A stretch of DNA of 64,000 bases from Auricularia sp. M13 (taxonomy: Eukaryota; Basidiomycota; Agaricomycetes; Auriculariales; Auriculariaceae), in the NCBI GenBank assembly GCA_037042915.1, contig CM073195.1, positions 434,001 through 498,000 of the forward strand, in the 5' to 3' direction. This document shows, one piece after another, positions 42,441 through 54,110 of the stretch. Every line of letters starts with the position of its first letter. Position 1 is the first letter of the stretch. Position numbers and translations under genes: made by a program. The notes beneath the pieces are model-generated. The model did no database searches. It was not told the origin of the DNA and worked only from the letters and a program-made list of their open reading frames with translations.

Positions 42441-42649
42441 AGAAGATGCTGTTCCAGTAGCCCCAGACTTCGGCGAGGATGTGGAGAAAGCTGCCAGGGG
42501 CCGATGCTAATACTCGCAACAAGCGCCGCGGCGCAGTGCCTACAGCCGCAACAAGGAGGGAGAGCTTTCTGGTTGCTTTCAACTTGTCAATATGGAATGC
42601 CATCGGACACGCCGTGAGCATCGTCCAATCCTGCACCTATGTCACGACT

Positions 42650-43019
42650 GATGACCCCCGCGTTTCGCAAGGGCGGGCAAGCCGGTCCCGCCACTGACGT
42701 TGTTGGCGGTCGCGTGATCATGAAGGATTCCAACGCAGCAATGCTTCTATGGACAAACTGAGAGTCTTCTCTCAGCGTATCGGCCACCTTCTGCAATACA
42801 TCGACCCGGACCAACATGCGCTCCTCACGGCAGCAAGAGATCAGCTGAGAAACGCTATCCCGTCCTGCAAGATCCTCTCTCAATACGATCCCACGTATTT
42901 CTACGGCCGTTCATCCATCTAAAAATCGGCAAACGGCCCTGCACACAGACCGCCGCGATAAGAAGTTCGCATGGACGCCAGTTCTCACGATTGGCAACTA
43001 CACTGAGGGTTGCTTCAAG
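42650..43019 (+). pseudogene. TET/JBP-like dioxygenase remnant (second copy)
   Basis: The segment aligns with exon 5 of the gene at 5994-7572: GGQAGPATDVV, then LLQYIDPDQHALLTAARDQL (compare FQLIDPEQYNLFNDASEKL), FYGRSSI, NRQTALHTDRRDK with the HxD pair, and WTPVLTIGNYTEG. Two frameshifts are visible, near 42755 and near 42911 just before the HxD motif. The copy stops being alignable after 43019, so the distal His and Arg are gone. It cannot make an active oxygenase. Confidence 0.75.
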
Positions 43020-43449
43020 GTCCTCAACTCGGAGCAATGGAGAGAGACAGGCAGATCTGTATTTTTGTGGGCATAGGCGGTATTTTTTTACGGAGCGGTC
43101 AGGCAGATTCAAGGGTATAATTATCAGGGTTTAGGGGGGTTAATCCACCTCTTCTTCACAGACGATTTCGTTCCATCTCCACCGGTCGACGCGGGCCTCT
43201 TTGGGGACCCCTTCGACGGCGACGGGAGTTCAGCCGATGCCGACGGTGTCGACATGCGCATCAAAATCGATATCGGGATAACCATCGCGCCCTTGGCTGT
43301 CTTCGCCGCGCGTTCGGCGCGCTTGGACGTAGAAGCAGATTTGCTGGGGTTGGGCGGCGGCGGCGACTATGGTGAACGGGAAGGCGGGGACGAGCGCAGA
43401 GCTGCTGCCAGGCCTGCGCGCGCTCCGACGTCGCGGACGGCCTTCGCGT
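43020..43449. other. Stretch without a supported gene
   Basis: This is a short gap between two pseudogene fragments. It contains a T-run at 43082 and a GGGTTTAGGGGGGTTAA word, but no gene. Confidence 0.3.
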
Positions 43450-43690
43450 TGCCTTTGCCCTGGCCTTTGCCGCGCAACGGCACGTTAAACTGCCGAATGA
43501 CCTCCTCAAGACATCTTGCCGTCCAGCCGCACGTATCCGACTCAGCGCCGCTCGGCCGTCAGCACGTGGCATGCGGTGGCTACTTGCGTCCTTGGGTTAC
43601 GGATCTGGTGTCCCTCGTCGAGCACAACGCGCTGTAGCCGCACTTCGTAAGCAATGGTCCAATTGAAGGAACGCGGCACGTACGCGCCAC
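43450..43690 (-). pseudogene. SNF2-family helicase remnant
   Basis: On the minus strand, QRVVLDEGHQIRNPRTQVAT (motif II, DEGH box, Rad5/Rad16-like wording) is followed after only about 40 bp and a stop by YVRLDGKMS and, in another frame, EEVIRQFNVP, which belong to the second RecA lobe. About 250-300 residues expected between these motifs are missing. It is an internally deleted and frameshifted relic of an ATP-dependent chromatin remodelling or repair helicase. Confidence 0.55.
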
Positions 43691-44317
43691 TTCACGCCCA
43701 TGAGCCCACCGTCCGTCTTGCGCTTCTTCCTGCTCGGCCCCGCCTAGACACCGGCGCTCGCAGCGACGGACTAGGCGCAATCGTAAGCGCAAGACTGCCG
43801 GCCGACCCTCGACCGTGGCTCCGGGTGCTCGGGCGCGGCTGTCGGAAATGTGGCGGTTTAGGCGCCGGCAGCCAGCCGTGACGCCGCCGCCGCTTGCTCG
43901 CGTCCCGCCCGCCACGTCTGCTGCTGCATCGTCGACGCAGCCCACTCACTGCATCAATCACTGCATCTGCCGCGCTCTGCTCACCGGCGCATCAGAACTC
44001 CATCGGGCTTTGAATAAAGACAACACGGCGGTCAGCGCAGACAGCAGCGCAGCAGCGACGATACGGCTCACGCACAGAGCCTCTATCTTACTTGATTGCC
44101 GTAATAATAGCATATTGCGTTGCCCTTAACCCGTATGTGAACGCGCAAAACGCGGATTTGAACTGCGTGGATTTGAACTGCGCGTACCGAGCTCGTTTAC
44201 CCTTTTTCAGCGTACAAAAATCGAACATAGACTACGGACTGCTCAAGCGTTGGTTTTATGGAACAACCTATTATCAATATGGGTGTGTGTGGGTGTGCTT
44301 TCTAGCATCATGCAGCA

Positions 44318-45922
44318 ATGACCGATAGCCCTGCACCACGCAGTGCAAACACCGATCCAGCCCACTGACATTATCAGTCCTGGTTCTGAGACAATAACGT
44401 TGCCCATATCGATAAATGGCGACAGCTTTGTGACGGAAACCTTCGATCTGTGAGTTATATGTCTGACTGCCGCTGATTTGCCGCTGAGCCACTCCAGTGC
44501 CACTCAGAATCTTCCCGCCTTGCGCGACCGTGTCAAAAGATACAAGACACTCACATACTCTGGTGTGAACAAACCTGAACTCAAGCAGAAACTACGAGAT
44601 TTAGCAAGTGGGAGCAAGGAAGACTGGTTCAACGCGTACGATATGCCGCTTTTCTGACGCTTTTCGCTCATCCGTTTCTGCAGTCTCACTGCCCCAAAAC
44701 GTCGCATGCACAAGGGGCGTGCAACGTCGATCAAGTCCCAGACCAAGCGCTCGTACATCCGGAATCAAGAGCTGTTTGCAGCCACGACGACAGCAGAGAA
44801 ACCCACCGCAACTGCCTCGCAGCCTGGAATACGAAACCCAGCTGAAGTCGCCGCCTTGACACAGTTTGTGAGCTGAAACCACTCCCATGACCTATTTTCT
44901 AAGCAATTGGATGCAGATTTCCGACCATCAGCGTCTGAACGAGGCTGAGGATTCTCGCCGCGCTCATGGCCATCCACAGCTACAGCCGCTACCACCGCCT
45001 CTCTCACAGGCGATTCCTACGCCCCATTCGCAGGTATGGGTTACCATGTTGACATGCGCAAAGTTGGATCAATACTGCGTAGGTTACTACAGTTGTTATT
45101 TCAAACGGCCAGCTACCGGTGCTCGCAGACATGATCAGCGACCGCCTCAAGTGGTCCCCCGTCCCGTGTGGCGAAGTCGCGCGTCTACCAGTGCAGCAGC
45201 CTTTGTCCGCAGTTCCCAGCTTGGAGACTGCTTCAGAGATTCAATCCGGTAGCGAATCAACTGCTTCGGCCGCAGGAACTACTATCGAACGTACGGTCCA
45301 CGTATTGGGGAATCTACTCGTCCTTCGGTTTTCTGACATCCCATTCCCACCAACCATATCGTTCAATAACGATATCGAAGCGCTCGCGGCTCACTGGGGC
45401 GACCGTCCGGATGAATGGGCGAGGGTCGAGAGCGAAGCCTATCTGCGTATCAATGGCACTCCGATTCCACTACAACACTGGAAGGATGTTTACAAGGGAT
45501 GGAACGGTGTCAGCAGTAAGCGTTGGAAGAGGGCAAAGGGCCCATGGATTGAGAGGAAGGTGAGCAAAATTCCGCGACTATCATACGAGCTTACGAGCGC
45601 AACGTAGTTCTTGGTTGAAGCATTCCGCCAGGCGGGCTCTGCTGCTCGATTCTGGGAGCAGCACTCGGAACAGGGCATGCGCCTTCCATTCACGACGGTT
45701 TCTGAGCGACTCCGACAACGTCGCCAAGCAGTTGCGGCCCATATTGCTCAGATCGCGCGCGAGCAATACGGCCCTCAATTCAACACTGCATTTGGCTACA
45801 AGAAGACCGGAAAATGGTGTGTACCAGTCAAGCCGCATGTCATTGCACGCAAATATCTTGCGTTGGGCAATGCAATGCCACAAGAGCTCGGGGACTTCGG
45901 TGCTGACTATGACGACGAGTAA
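44318..45922 (+). CDS. SAP-like protein paired with tyrosine recombinase
   Basis: Coding segments splice in phase: a piece ending SINGDSFVTETFDL, then (after a 48-nt intron) ATQNLPALRDRVKRYKTLTY and SGVNKPELKQKLRDLA, then KRRMHKGRATSIKSQTKRSY, then HPQLQPLPPPLS, then LADMISDRLKWS to PWIERK, and finally FLVEAFRQAGSAARFWEQHS to 45922. The LPALRDRVK...KPELKQKLRDLA part resembles an SAP-type DNA-binding helix-turn-helix. The C-terminal half (IPLQHWKDVYKGW, FWEQHSEQGMRLPFTTVSER) matches, from memory, a family that often neighbours fungal tyrosine recombinases. The ATG at 44318 is one base out of frame with the next segment, so the start is unresolved or the first exon is frameshifted. It converges on the recombinase gene with 61 bp between stops. 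Confidence 0.65.
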
Positions 45923-45983
45923 TGCATACGATATACATCTCTTTGCGTAGTATATACACCAATAATTCACAGTCGTTGAACAT

Positions 45984-47501
45984 TCAAGAGCACATGCATG
46001 TGCGGCCGCATACAGGACAGCGCACCGCCAGCGGGCGATCAGGATCCAGAAGATCCTCGCGCTTCTCGCGCGGATCGTCGTTCCAGGAGATGAGATACTT
46101 GACAATAGTTAGTGAGTTGAACTCCGTGCTCCACCCACCCCAGTCGCAAATTTGCCTCAGCGGCCAGCGTTTGTCGCATGAAAGCCATTGGCAGCCACCG
46201 CGCCGGAAGGAGTGAGTTCCATAGGTCTTGTTGTCAATGGCAATGTCGCTCAGGTTGTTCCTGAAGAGCTCCAAGAACATCTCGGAGCTCTTTGAAGATT
46301 CTCAGCATGCATAGAGTAATAGAGCCAGAGGGACTCACCATTTGAGTGCGGTGCATCGGAAAGCCGGTATTCGAGAGGGAGGGAAAGATATACTCATCGG
46401 GATTTGATAGATTTGGTTTGGAGAACACAATCCAGTCGATGAGTGCCCGCACCGGGCAAAGATGCTCTTCGGAGTCGTGGAACCTATGCAGATAGAAGGG
46501 TTTGACGCCTGCAACCATTTGCATCAAGTTTTTACATGAGGACAGAACTCTCACCTCCATACTGGTTAGTCTTGCGATAGCTGAGCGTCAACTTGATTGA
46601 CATCTTGCCACTGGCGGTCTCAATGGCCAGGTGCTTGCTTTGGATCTTGAGCACCTCGTCGAAGCGCAGTAGACAGACAAAGGCCAAAGTATATGCCGCC
46701 TGAAGTAATCGACGTGAGCCTGGGGTCCCATCCTTGGACGGGACTGGATCCGAAATCGAGTCCCAGTTCTCAGGCCGGTGATTGAATTCCCAGAGCTTGC
46801 GCAAGACGTCCGGTGTGATTGCTCTTGCGCTCATTGGTGTCTCGCCACTCAGAACCTGTTAAATGTCAATACAGAGCTCCTCAAGCCGGGCAATGAGCTC
46901 ACCTTTCTCCGTCTCAGGCTTGTCATGTACGAGGAAACCGCGTGAGAAACCGACGGGTTTCCAGCGCCTTTGCCCGTCTCAGTAATGTGCCATGGCGTCA
47001 TCCCAATCGTCGCTTCACGGGCATAGAAATAGGTCATCGAAGCCCGCATCTTCTGTGCGTAGGTGTAACCGCGGCGCTCTTCATTCGCCGGCTTCATGCG
47101 GCCGGTGTGGTCCTTGTCATCGCATCTGAGGTCTGCAGTGAGTGAAAGTCTCAGATGCGAAGTAAATAGGTGCCCACTTGCTCATAATGCATCCTGCAAT
47201 CCAGATCGGTGTGTCCTTGTGCGGATTCGGTCCCACAATCGTCTGTCCGGAGGTAGCCCAGCCAGCGCCTACAACGAATGTCTCAAAGCTCTTTCTCTGA
47301 CTAGCTCGCCGTTTAGATCACTGCAGGGGATGATACAGTGAGTACTCACGCTTTATACTCGCGCTTTGTACCATCAGAGACGCCGTTGGAGGCCTCTGCC
47401 ACAATCAACTTGACGTGGTCGTATTCATGATCCTGCTCGTCAATGTCAGGTTCACCAATGCTCTCGAGAACACCATCGACGGATTCAGGTCGGGGAGCCA
47501 T
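45984..47501 (-). CDS. Tyrosine recombinase, Agaricomycete type, 424 aa, six exons
   Basis: The model is exons 47501-47350, 47300-47178, 47125-46903, 46855-46555, 46508-46339 and 46289-45984; introns are 46-52 nt and every phase closes. The frame is also open to an ATG at 47615, which would add 38 residues. The core-binding part holds YTYAQKMRASMTYFYAREAT. The catalytic domain shows the first Arg in CLLRFDEVLKI (about 230), a Lys in YRKTNQYGG, HSFRRGG (His 349, Arg 352), WGGW as the His/Trp position, and the nucleophile Tyr in IVKYLISW (about 388). The tail CPVCGRTCMCS is a Cys cluster. These enzymes cut and rejoin DNA through a covalent Tyr-DNA link; related proteins drive Cryptons and YR retroelements. 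All catalytic residues are present, so it could be active. Confidence 0.85.
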
Positions 47502-47699
47502 GGTGGGTATCAGGAATCGGGGAAATGAGGTGTTGAGGAGGTTCAGGCCACGGTATTTCAACCCAAACCGGCTGCTGCGCATACCGATCTCAATCCGACT
47601 GTTGGCGCGAGACATTCATCGGATTGGTCATTCCCTGGGTAGTGCGCTGGGCTGGCCTTGCTCATGCTTTCATTGACGTCAGTTCCTGGTGTGCGCCGG

Positions 47700-49300
47700 T
47701 TGAGGCAGAGAGATTGCGCAGTACAGCGCGGCGGGCACGCCTTGTTATGTACGTATGGTATTTGATTGCAACACCAATCAAGTGATATGTCCTAGGGCAA
47801 TGGGCAAGAGTACGTGAAGCGGGCTCTCGGCGAGTGAATGGACGTTGAGGAGGCGGAAGGGCAGCGGTATGCAGTCCGACGGAGCCTGGTCCGTGAGATG
47901 TGGCGACACGTTGTCGAGACGCACCTTGACGGCGAGCAGGTCGCTCGCCACACCGCTGAGCGCCCGCCGCGCGTGCATGAGCGCCGCCCAGTTTGTTGTG
48001 CTCGTCTCCTCGTCCGCCGGCTCCCAGTCGTGAACCACGATTCGTCGAGGTGCAGTGCACGAACATCTCACGGTCGACCGCGGCGAGATGCTGCACAATC
48101 GCCTCGCTGCGGCTGCCGAGCACAAACGACCATGGGTACGGCAGCGCAGACGTGCCCGACACCGCCGTCCGGCATGACGCTGGGAATGGGGCCAGTATCG
48201 GGGCAGGCACGTCTTCAGCAGGCGCAGGTGCAGGAGGAAGCGGGGGCGGCGACAGTCGGTACGTCTCGTGGGTGCGCGTCTTCGCACTGAGCATCGACTG
48301 GTCATCGACTGTGCCGACATAGAGCATGGGGCCGGCCTGCGCATGGCTCCCTTGTCCTCGCGACTTTCGCGCTCCTCCTCCTCGTCCAACCGCGTCTGGT
48401 TCTCGCGGGATTTGCGCAACGCATCATCCTCACCGGCGCCACACCCCCGTTACTGTGTCCCTTTCTGCCGCGGGAGAGCAGCGAGGCCTGCGGGATCTGC
48501 TGCTGCGATTGGGGCGCTGAAGGGACAGCCGGTGCGTGACGAGTGCAAGGCGGTCATCGAAGGACATGGTTGCGTTGGCGTTCACGAGAGCGAGCGGGTC
48601 GCCGGAGCGGGCGTCGGTCGCGGGGATGCGTTCGACGGCAGCGCGCCAGCCCTCGCGGAACGCGCGCCAGATGGCCTGAACATCGGCCTTACCGATGAGC
48701 GGATACCGGCGCTGTAGGACAAGTTGACCGAGTCAGAGAAACTTGTAGACCGTGCGCGAGTCGCGCAGAGAGGCGACGGCGCGCAACGTGTGGGAGACTT
48801 GCCGCAGATGGTGTTGGCGGCGTGCTGGTGTGAGAGGCTTGCCGTCGATGCTGGTGGCAGCGAACAGACCCGCCGGAAGTTTGACAACAGCAGCTGGCAC
48901 GCTGAGAGACACGACGGAAAAATCGACTGGCGACGTTGGCGACGATTTGCGCGCGCGGTGATGATGCTGCCGGGCACGCGGGAGTGGGATGATGGCCCTC
49001 GGTGTCGGTGACGGCGGGCAGCGCCTGCGGCGGCGACCTCCTCAACGGCGGACGGTGCTGGCGCGTCGAAGACGGGTTGACAGCCGCAGAATCGAGCTCG
49101 ATGACGAGCCGCAGAACGGACGGCGCGTCGTGCGAGACGTGCGCCGAGCTCGACTCAGCCGCGCTGGACGATCGGCCGCGCGAGATGCAACGGCCGGGGT
49201 GGTGTGCTCAATGAATCCAGACATGATCAATGGTAGAGGCGGCGTCAAGGACGACTACCTTCATAATAGGTGAGCATTACGAAGGGGATGCATAAAAAAT
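47700..49300 (-). pseudogene. Decayed coding sequence, family unclear
   Basis: Minus-strand frames contain coherent pieces: SVPAAVVKLPAGLFAATSID and LRQVSHTLRAVASLRDSR near 48780-48910, LIGKADVQAIWRAFREGW near 48660-48710, AIVQHLAAVDREMF near 48070-48110, and WAALMHARRALSGVASDLLA near 47930-47990. They are split by a TGA and frame changes. The AIVQHLAAVDREMF piece is faintly like the start of a RasGEF domain, but the rest does not support it. I call it a decayed gene without a name. Confidence 0.3.
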
Positions 49301-51480
49301 GAAAGACTCACTAGTCGACGGTATCATCCCGGGCGTCTTTGGGTGACGAAGACGGCGGCGGAGGGCAGAGAGAGGAATCATAGGCGGCAGGCGGCACGGG
49401 GGGTCATCCTTGGATTTGAGCGGTGGGAGCCGGAGCGCATCGAGGATGTCCGTGGGCAGATGCAGATTGAGCTCGAGCGGCGCGTGTGGGATCAGGCGCG
49501 TCGCCCTCGTGCAGCCATATGGCCCCGCAGCTCACGCGCTGTGCTGCCGTCCTTTCGCTGCTGTCGGCTAGCTGTACAATGAATATGAGCCTCAAATGTA
49601 GTTAATTGTGCTGGTTTGACAACTTACTCGGTAACTTGAGAATGCGGCCTTGAACTTGCAGCAGATTCAAGTCGGCCCATTGTTGCGGACAGCCCTGCCG
49701 GCGCAGAGCAATAACGAATTCATGCCGATTGAAGCGCACAGGGCTCGTTTTGTGTTCCACACCCGCACAGAGCGCGCACTGCCGGCGGGCTGCGCGTATG
49801 TCGCGTCCATAGCGCGCAGCGCTCTATGCAGGCGAGTACGGTCGGTTTGGCGCGCGATGAACGTTCAGCGGCTGGTACAGCAGCTGTATGTCAACGTCTG
49901 ATCCACGCGTACGGTAACGACTCACGTACAGCGCGTGTAATGGGGCGTTGGCACCTGCTAAAGTAAGATGAACACAAGATCAACGGTCAGCAAGGCACGA
50001 ATATGACTGGTCCCGTCTAGGCAGACGTACAATATGATGCTGCTTGAATGGCGCCGTATTGACGCGACGCTGCCGCACGGGGCCTATACTACGCAGGGTA
50101 GCTTCGTGTAATTAGCACAGAGACTGGACGGTGCGACTGCCAGCTCACATAGCATGTAGTGCACGCAGCAACCTGGGTAATATAGGCTGCATGGCGAGGA
50201 AGCCTATGCACGGCGCAGACACCCTATAGCAGCCAACGAGCAGAGTGGCAGCGAGGAACACGAATATGAAGCAGCTACAGAGCGCGCTCGCCGATGGCAG
50301 GCAGCACGATGACGGCCAGCGCGCGGCGGTTGGAAGAGGCAAACCAGGAATTGACCCCGACGACAGACGGAACTCCGGGCGCTGCGCTGGGACCGCGTTT
50401 GAGACCGCGTTTTTTATTTGCAAAATGCGGTTTCGGCCTTATTTAGGTCGTCCCAGGCTCTGAGCCGAAGTGTTGTTCTTGGGCATAAAAACGCGGTCTT
50501 AGGTTCCGATACACGGTCTCATCCGGCCGCTCCGGATTGAGATCATGCACAGAATACACATATTTCTTCCACCAAAAACACGCGGAAACAAGTAAGCAGC
50601 CTTTAGAAATGCATTCCTGAGGCACTGTATCCGTTTAAATGAAAGAATTATGGCGCAGCGCGGTGTGCAACCTGCAGGCGTGCAACTTGTGTGCGCTCGA
50701 CAGCGTGGCGTGCTTCCGTGGCCGCCTGTGGAGAAACCTGTGGAAAAATGATACATGCCTGTGAATTTGAACAGTGCAGGCTTGCTACGACAATGAGCGG
50801 AAGATGCTCTCTCGGAAGCCGTTGCACAATCTGGTCCGGTCTGCCATGTAGCGATCGGCGAACGAATGCGCTCGCCACTGAAGTCTCAAAAGGAATACAG
50901 CCTCACCATTCTGTTATTATATACGAAACGGCGAACGAAACGTCCAGAGCACTAAAGAGACTTCGGGGAAGTCGGGCATATATTGCGGAAGCCCATGAAA
51001 CCCTAGCAAGCTGCAGGTTCAACTTGTGTGCACTCCAGACACATGCAGATGTTGTATTTCATGGCCGAATCAAAGGGCTACATGAGCTGCGGAATGTGCT
51101 TGGAGGATTAGACGGGGGGAGCGGCAATGCAGAACGACCGCGCATGCTGCCCGGGCACGCATTCAACACACAGAACAGCGCAATGAAATTCGTCAGCTGG
51201 AGAGAGCACATTACTCGTAACATATGCAAGAGCCCAGGTATCAGAGTTCTGAGATGGCGAAGGAAACGAGATCTGAGCAGATTCAGGTCGAGCGCGAGGA
51301 TGTCCTGCTGCTGCAAGCGGATATCGTACTTCACGGCGTTGAACGCTGTAGGCGAGACTCATATGTGCGCAGTAATGGAAATGTGAGGGAAAGGCTGAGC
51401 AAGACCGCTGTGCTCCCCGAGCACTGGAAGCACAGCATCATCGAGCAATACGATTCCAACTGCGGCACTCAAGATTGAGC
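49301..51480. other. Long stretch without a supported gene
   Basis: ORFs up to 231 codons exist (plus strand 50691-51386), but they show no domain, no plausible introns and a Cys/Arg-rich composition typical of chance frames. I see no repeats other than short palindromic words. Confidence 0.3.
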
Positions 51481-52375
51481 GCAGAGTGTGCGCTCAATTG
51501 CGCAAACCCCTGCGCATTGAACGACGGTTGCAGCAGACAGGCGGCGCTGTGGTGGCCGACCGACGTGATACGCGAGCGGGCTCGGGTCAGCGAGCGGAAC
51601 CGGGGCGGGTGCGTGACGCGTAGATGAGCGGGATCGCTTCTCGCGACCGAATGCGCATGCGAATGCCGCAGTTCCGAGGGATTCGGACGAAATCGGGACT
51701 ACGACGTTTTGGGCAGGGGAGCGTTGCAGTAGGTGCACAAAGAACCGCGAGGTGCGAGACAGCGAGCGGTGCCCCAGAGCACTTATCCGAGTTGCCGTGC
51801 GAGACAACAGCTCGAACCGACAACATTTATCTGGAACGGGTGTCAGCGTGAGGTGGAGAACCAGCACAAATGCGCTCACCGCGGGCAGAGCTCGATCCGG
51901 CGTGCAGCGATAACCTGGCGCTACATTCGCATGAGCAATGGTCTTTTCCGCTAGCCCTGGCACAGAGAGCGAATGCAGCTTGTCGTTGGTCTCGCTGCAT
52001 TCCTCGATGGTCCACTTGTTGCTGGGGCTGCCAACGCGCCAGATGCGGACGACGCGCTGCTCAGTCCAGGACTGGTATGAAGCGCGAGTGGCCGCCGTCG
52101 TGGACATGCAAGGGCGCCTCCAAGCGTAGCACGCGTACGGAAGGGCGGTACCATGCAGCTGGCGCCAGCGTTTGCCAGTCGTGAGCGGCCGAACTCACAA
52201 CAATCACGAGGGAATCGACCAGCCGCTGCGAGGTGAGCAAGGGCCGCAATGACTCGGGACTTGGCTCTGGTAAATGATTTAGAATTTGACCTATAGTGCT
52301 GATTAAACGTACCACCAATGACGAGAACGACGACACTGGCCGGGTCGAACTCGACCTGCTGGTCCAAATACAATA
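51480..52375 (-). CDS. Possible gene fragment, unidentified
   Basis: Minus-strand pieces read DQQVEFDPASVVVLVIGG, RLVDSLVIVVSSAAHDWQTL and WTEQRVVRIWRVGSPSNKW. An intron of about 85 nt with GTACGT donor and CTCGCAG acceptor could join the first two. I cannot find a start, an end or a family. Confidence 0.25.
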
Positions 52376-52406
52376 ATTGCGAGGAGTGATTGCATGATGC
52401 TATGAT

Positions 52407-53110
52407 ATGCCGACTGTAAGTCAGATTACTTACCTTGAAATTTCCTGCGTCACGAGTTTTCCTGGCGTCAAGGGGGCCCGTCTAAAGAAGATGTGGGCAA
52501 TAGCCAATCTGATTCGCGAATCCCGGCGACGTCGACAGCGCCAGTATCCGGGAGCGACCAGCTTCATCGGAACGCACGCCGACTGCTCCTACCGGACGAT
52601 TCGACTATGTATCCAGATACATATCGCCATTTCTTCGACATGGCCGCATTCGACGAGTTTGCGCCAGCGGTGGTTGCGCCAGCTACCACTGAGCAAGGCG
52701 GGCTCCCTGGTGACCTAGAGATGGGGCCCATTCGCGCCACCGGGCCAGATGTCGATGTTGCTACGAACGGCCTGGGAATCGACAACATACGGGGCTCATG
52801 GTTCAAGGTGAGTTCGTTAGTTATTCCCTCTACTCGTTGGTAAGGGCTATATGGTACATAGCGCATCTACTTCAGCGTTTGCGCGATTTGGTGTCGCTAC
52901 TTCGACGCTGTTGTCCGCTTCCTGAGCAAGGTCCCCCTCATTCGCGAGCTGCTAGGCGCCGTATTGCTTTATCTTGCGAGCGAAACGGGAAACCTCATCG
53001 AGTCGGCCGGCACGCGTGCCATAGTTGCGATTTTTGGGGGATATCCCATTGTTGTGATGTTCTTGAAGCTGGTGGACGCAGTTAATATGGCCAGCAGAGC
53101 TCAAATGTAG
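52407..53110 (+). CDS. Small membrane protein, at least two exons
   Basis: The last two exons are clear: a frame ending SWFK at 52807 and, after a 54-nt intron (52808-52861), RIYFSVCAIWCRYFDAVVRF to QM at 53110. The first is hydrophilic and acidic (MYPDTYRHFFDMAAFDEFAP); the second has hydrophobic helices (IRELLGAVLLYLA and IVAIFGGYPIVVMFLKLVDA). The start is uncertain: the frame has no ATG before residue DDSTMYPD, and a short exon from the ATG at 52407 would need a splice I cannot put in phase. It is probably a fungal membrane protein of unknown role. Confidence 0.45.
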
Positions 53111-53498
53111 GCGTGAATGTATCTCCTGATTAATTGAAAGCGGCCGTTGCACACCTTTAAAAGAAAGCCCTCATTCTGAATTCCTCAACTGAGCCAGAGG
53201 TTATACTGTCAGTAGATTACAGAAGACTGAGGGCGAAGCTTACCGGTTTTTGCATGGCGTTGTAATCGTGCCGCAGCCATAGCTGGCCATGCAGCTAGAT
53301 GTTCCACATCGAGCCTCTCTTGCGTTAGCGCCGCGGGAGGGCTTAAAGACAAGCTCGAAGGCATGGCGATCTCAATCCGAAGACTTTGACTGCCAATGCA
53401 CTTGACGCCGGCACTGGGAGTATTATCCGGTCCTTGCTGCACCCCCGCTCGCTGTCATGCAGCCACAGAAAATCAGTGGCGACTGATATCATCAACAG

Positions 53499-53762
53499 CA
53501 AGTGAAGCACTCGCCGCAGAGCTGGCCGTACACCCGATTGCCAACGTCTGGCTTGGGCCCCGAGCTTCGCTCTGCGGCGAGTAACATCTCGTCTGTGATT
53601 TAGGCATGCAAGATGACAGTGAAGAAACATGTACTCACGGTTCTCGTCGCGGTGCGCGATGTCGACAGGGACGGCAGTGCTCTGCGAGTTTGATTAGCTT
53701 CGAAGACAGATATTGAGCCCAGGCGAAAACGGTGTCTGCATCGACGCGCAACTTGCTGCAGA
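53499..53762 (-). repeat. Single diverged copy of the 277-bp unit
   Basis: It has the same word order as the units at 39096-40195, including the GTGAGTACATGTTTC donor-like start on the minus strand, with scattered substitutions. It lies 600 bp from the right inverted-repeat arm. Confidence 0.75.
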
Positions 53763-53887
53763 GCTCGTCGCGCGACCGGATCGCCAACGTCCGACGTGGG
53801 CCTCGCCAACAGCACTGCAGCAAGTTTCGAGTATAAGGTAGCAGGTGTGGTAAGCTTGAAAACATTCAGGGAAGGTATTTGTGCGAG

Positions 53888-54110
53888 GATGATCGCCCAG
53901 GAGAACAAGATGCGAGACTGAAGCCAGCGGGAAGAATTAAGCGGAGGGATCGGTTACGTTTGGGAGCAAGATTCAGATAAAACCGGCAGCCCCAGTGCGA
54001 GAGATATCGCCCAGGGCAACAAGGCGCGAGGCTGAAGCCCGCGTGAAAAATTAAGCGAAGGAAGCGGTTACGAGTTGGAGCAATCAGATAAAATCCGCGC
54101 CCGCTCCAAG
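53888..54110 (-). repeat. Two direct repeats of about 115 bp
   Basis: Both copies contain ATCGCCCAGG..AACAAG, GCGAGGCTGAAGCC-like text and AAATTAAGCG. On the minus strand both read similar hydrophobic peptides (RLIFHAGFSLAPCCPGR and RLILPAGFSLASCSPGR), but no gene can be built. Confidence 0.65.

Noticed and set aside
44140-44190. tRNA-like TTTGAACTGCG words
   Set aside because: It is a short direct repeat (GATTTGAACTGCG twice) with no cloverleaf; I found no convincing tRNA or rRNA gene anywhere in the window.
47930-48420. RasGEF domain on the minus strand
   Set aside because: Only one 14-residue stretch is suggestive; the surrounding frames are broken and do not follow the family pattern.
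50691-51386. 231-codon plus-strand ORF
   Set aside because: It has no domain or intron support, and the opposite strand is equally open over part of it; kept as unassigned sequence.
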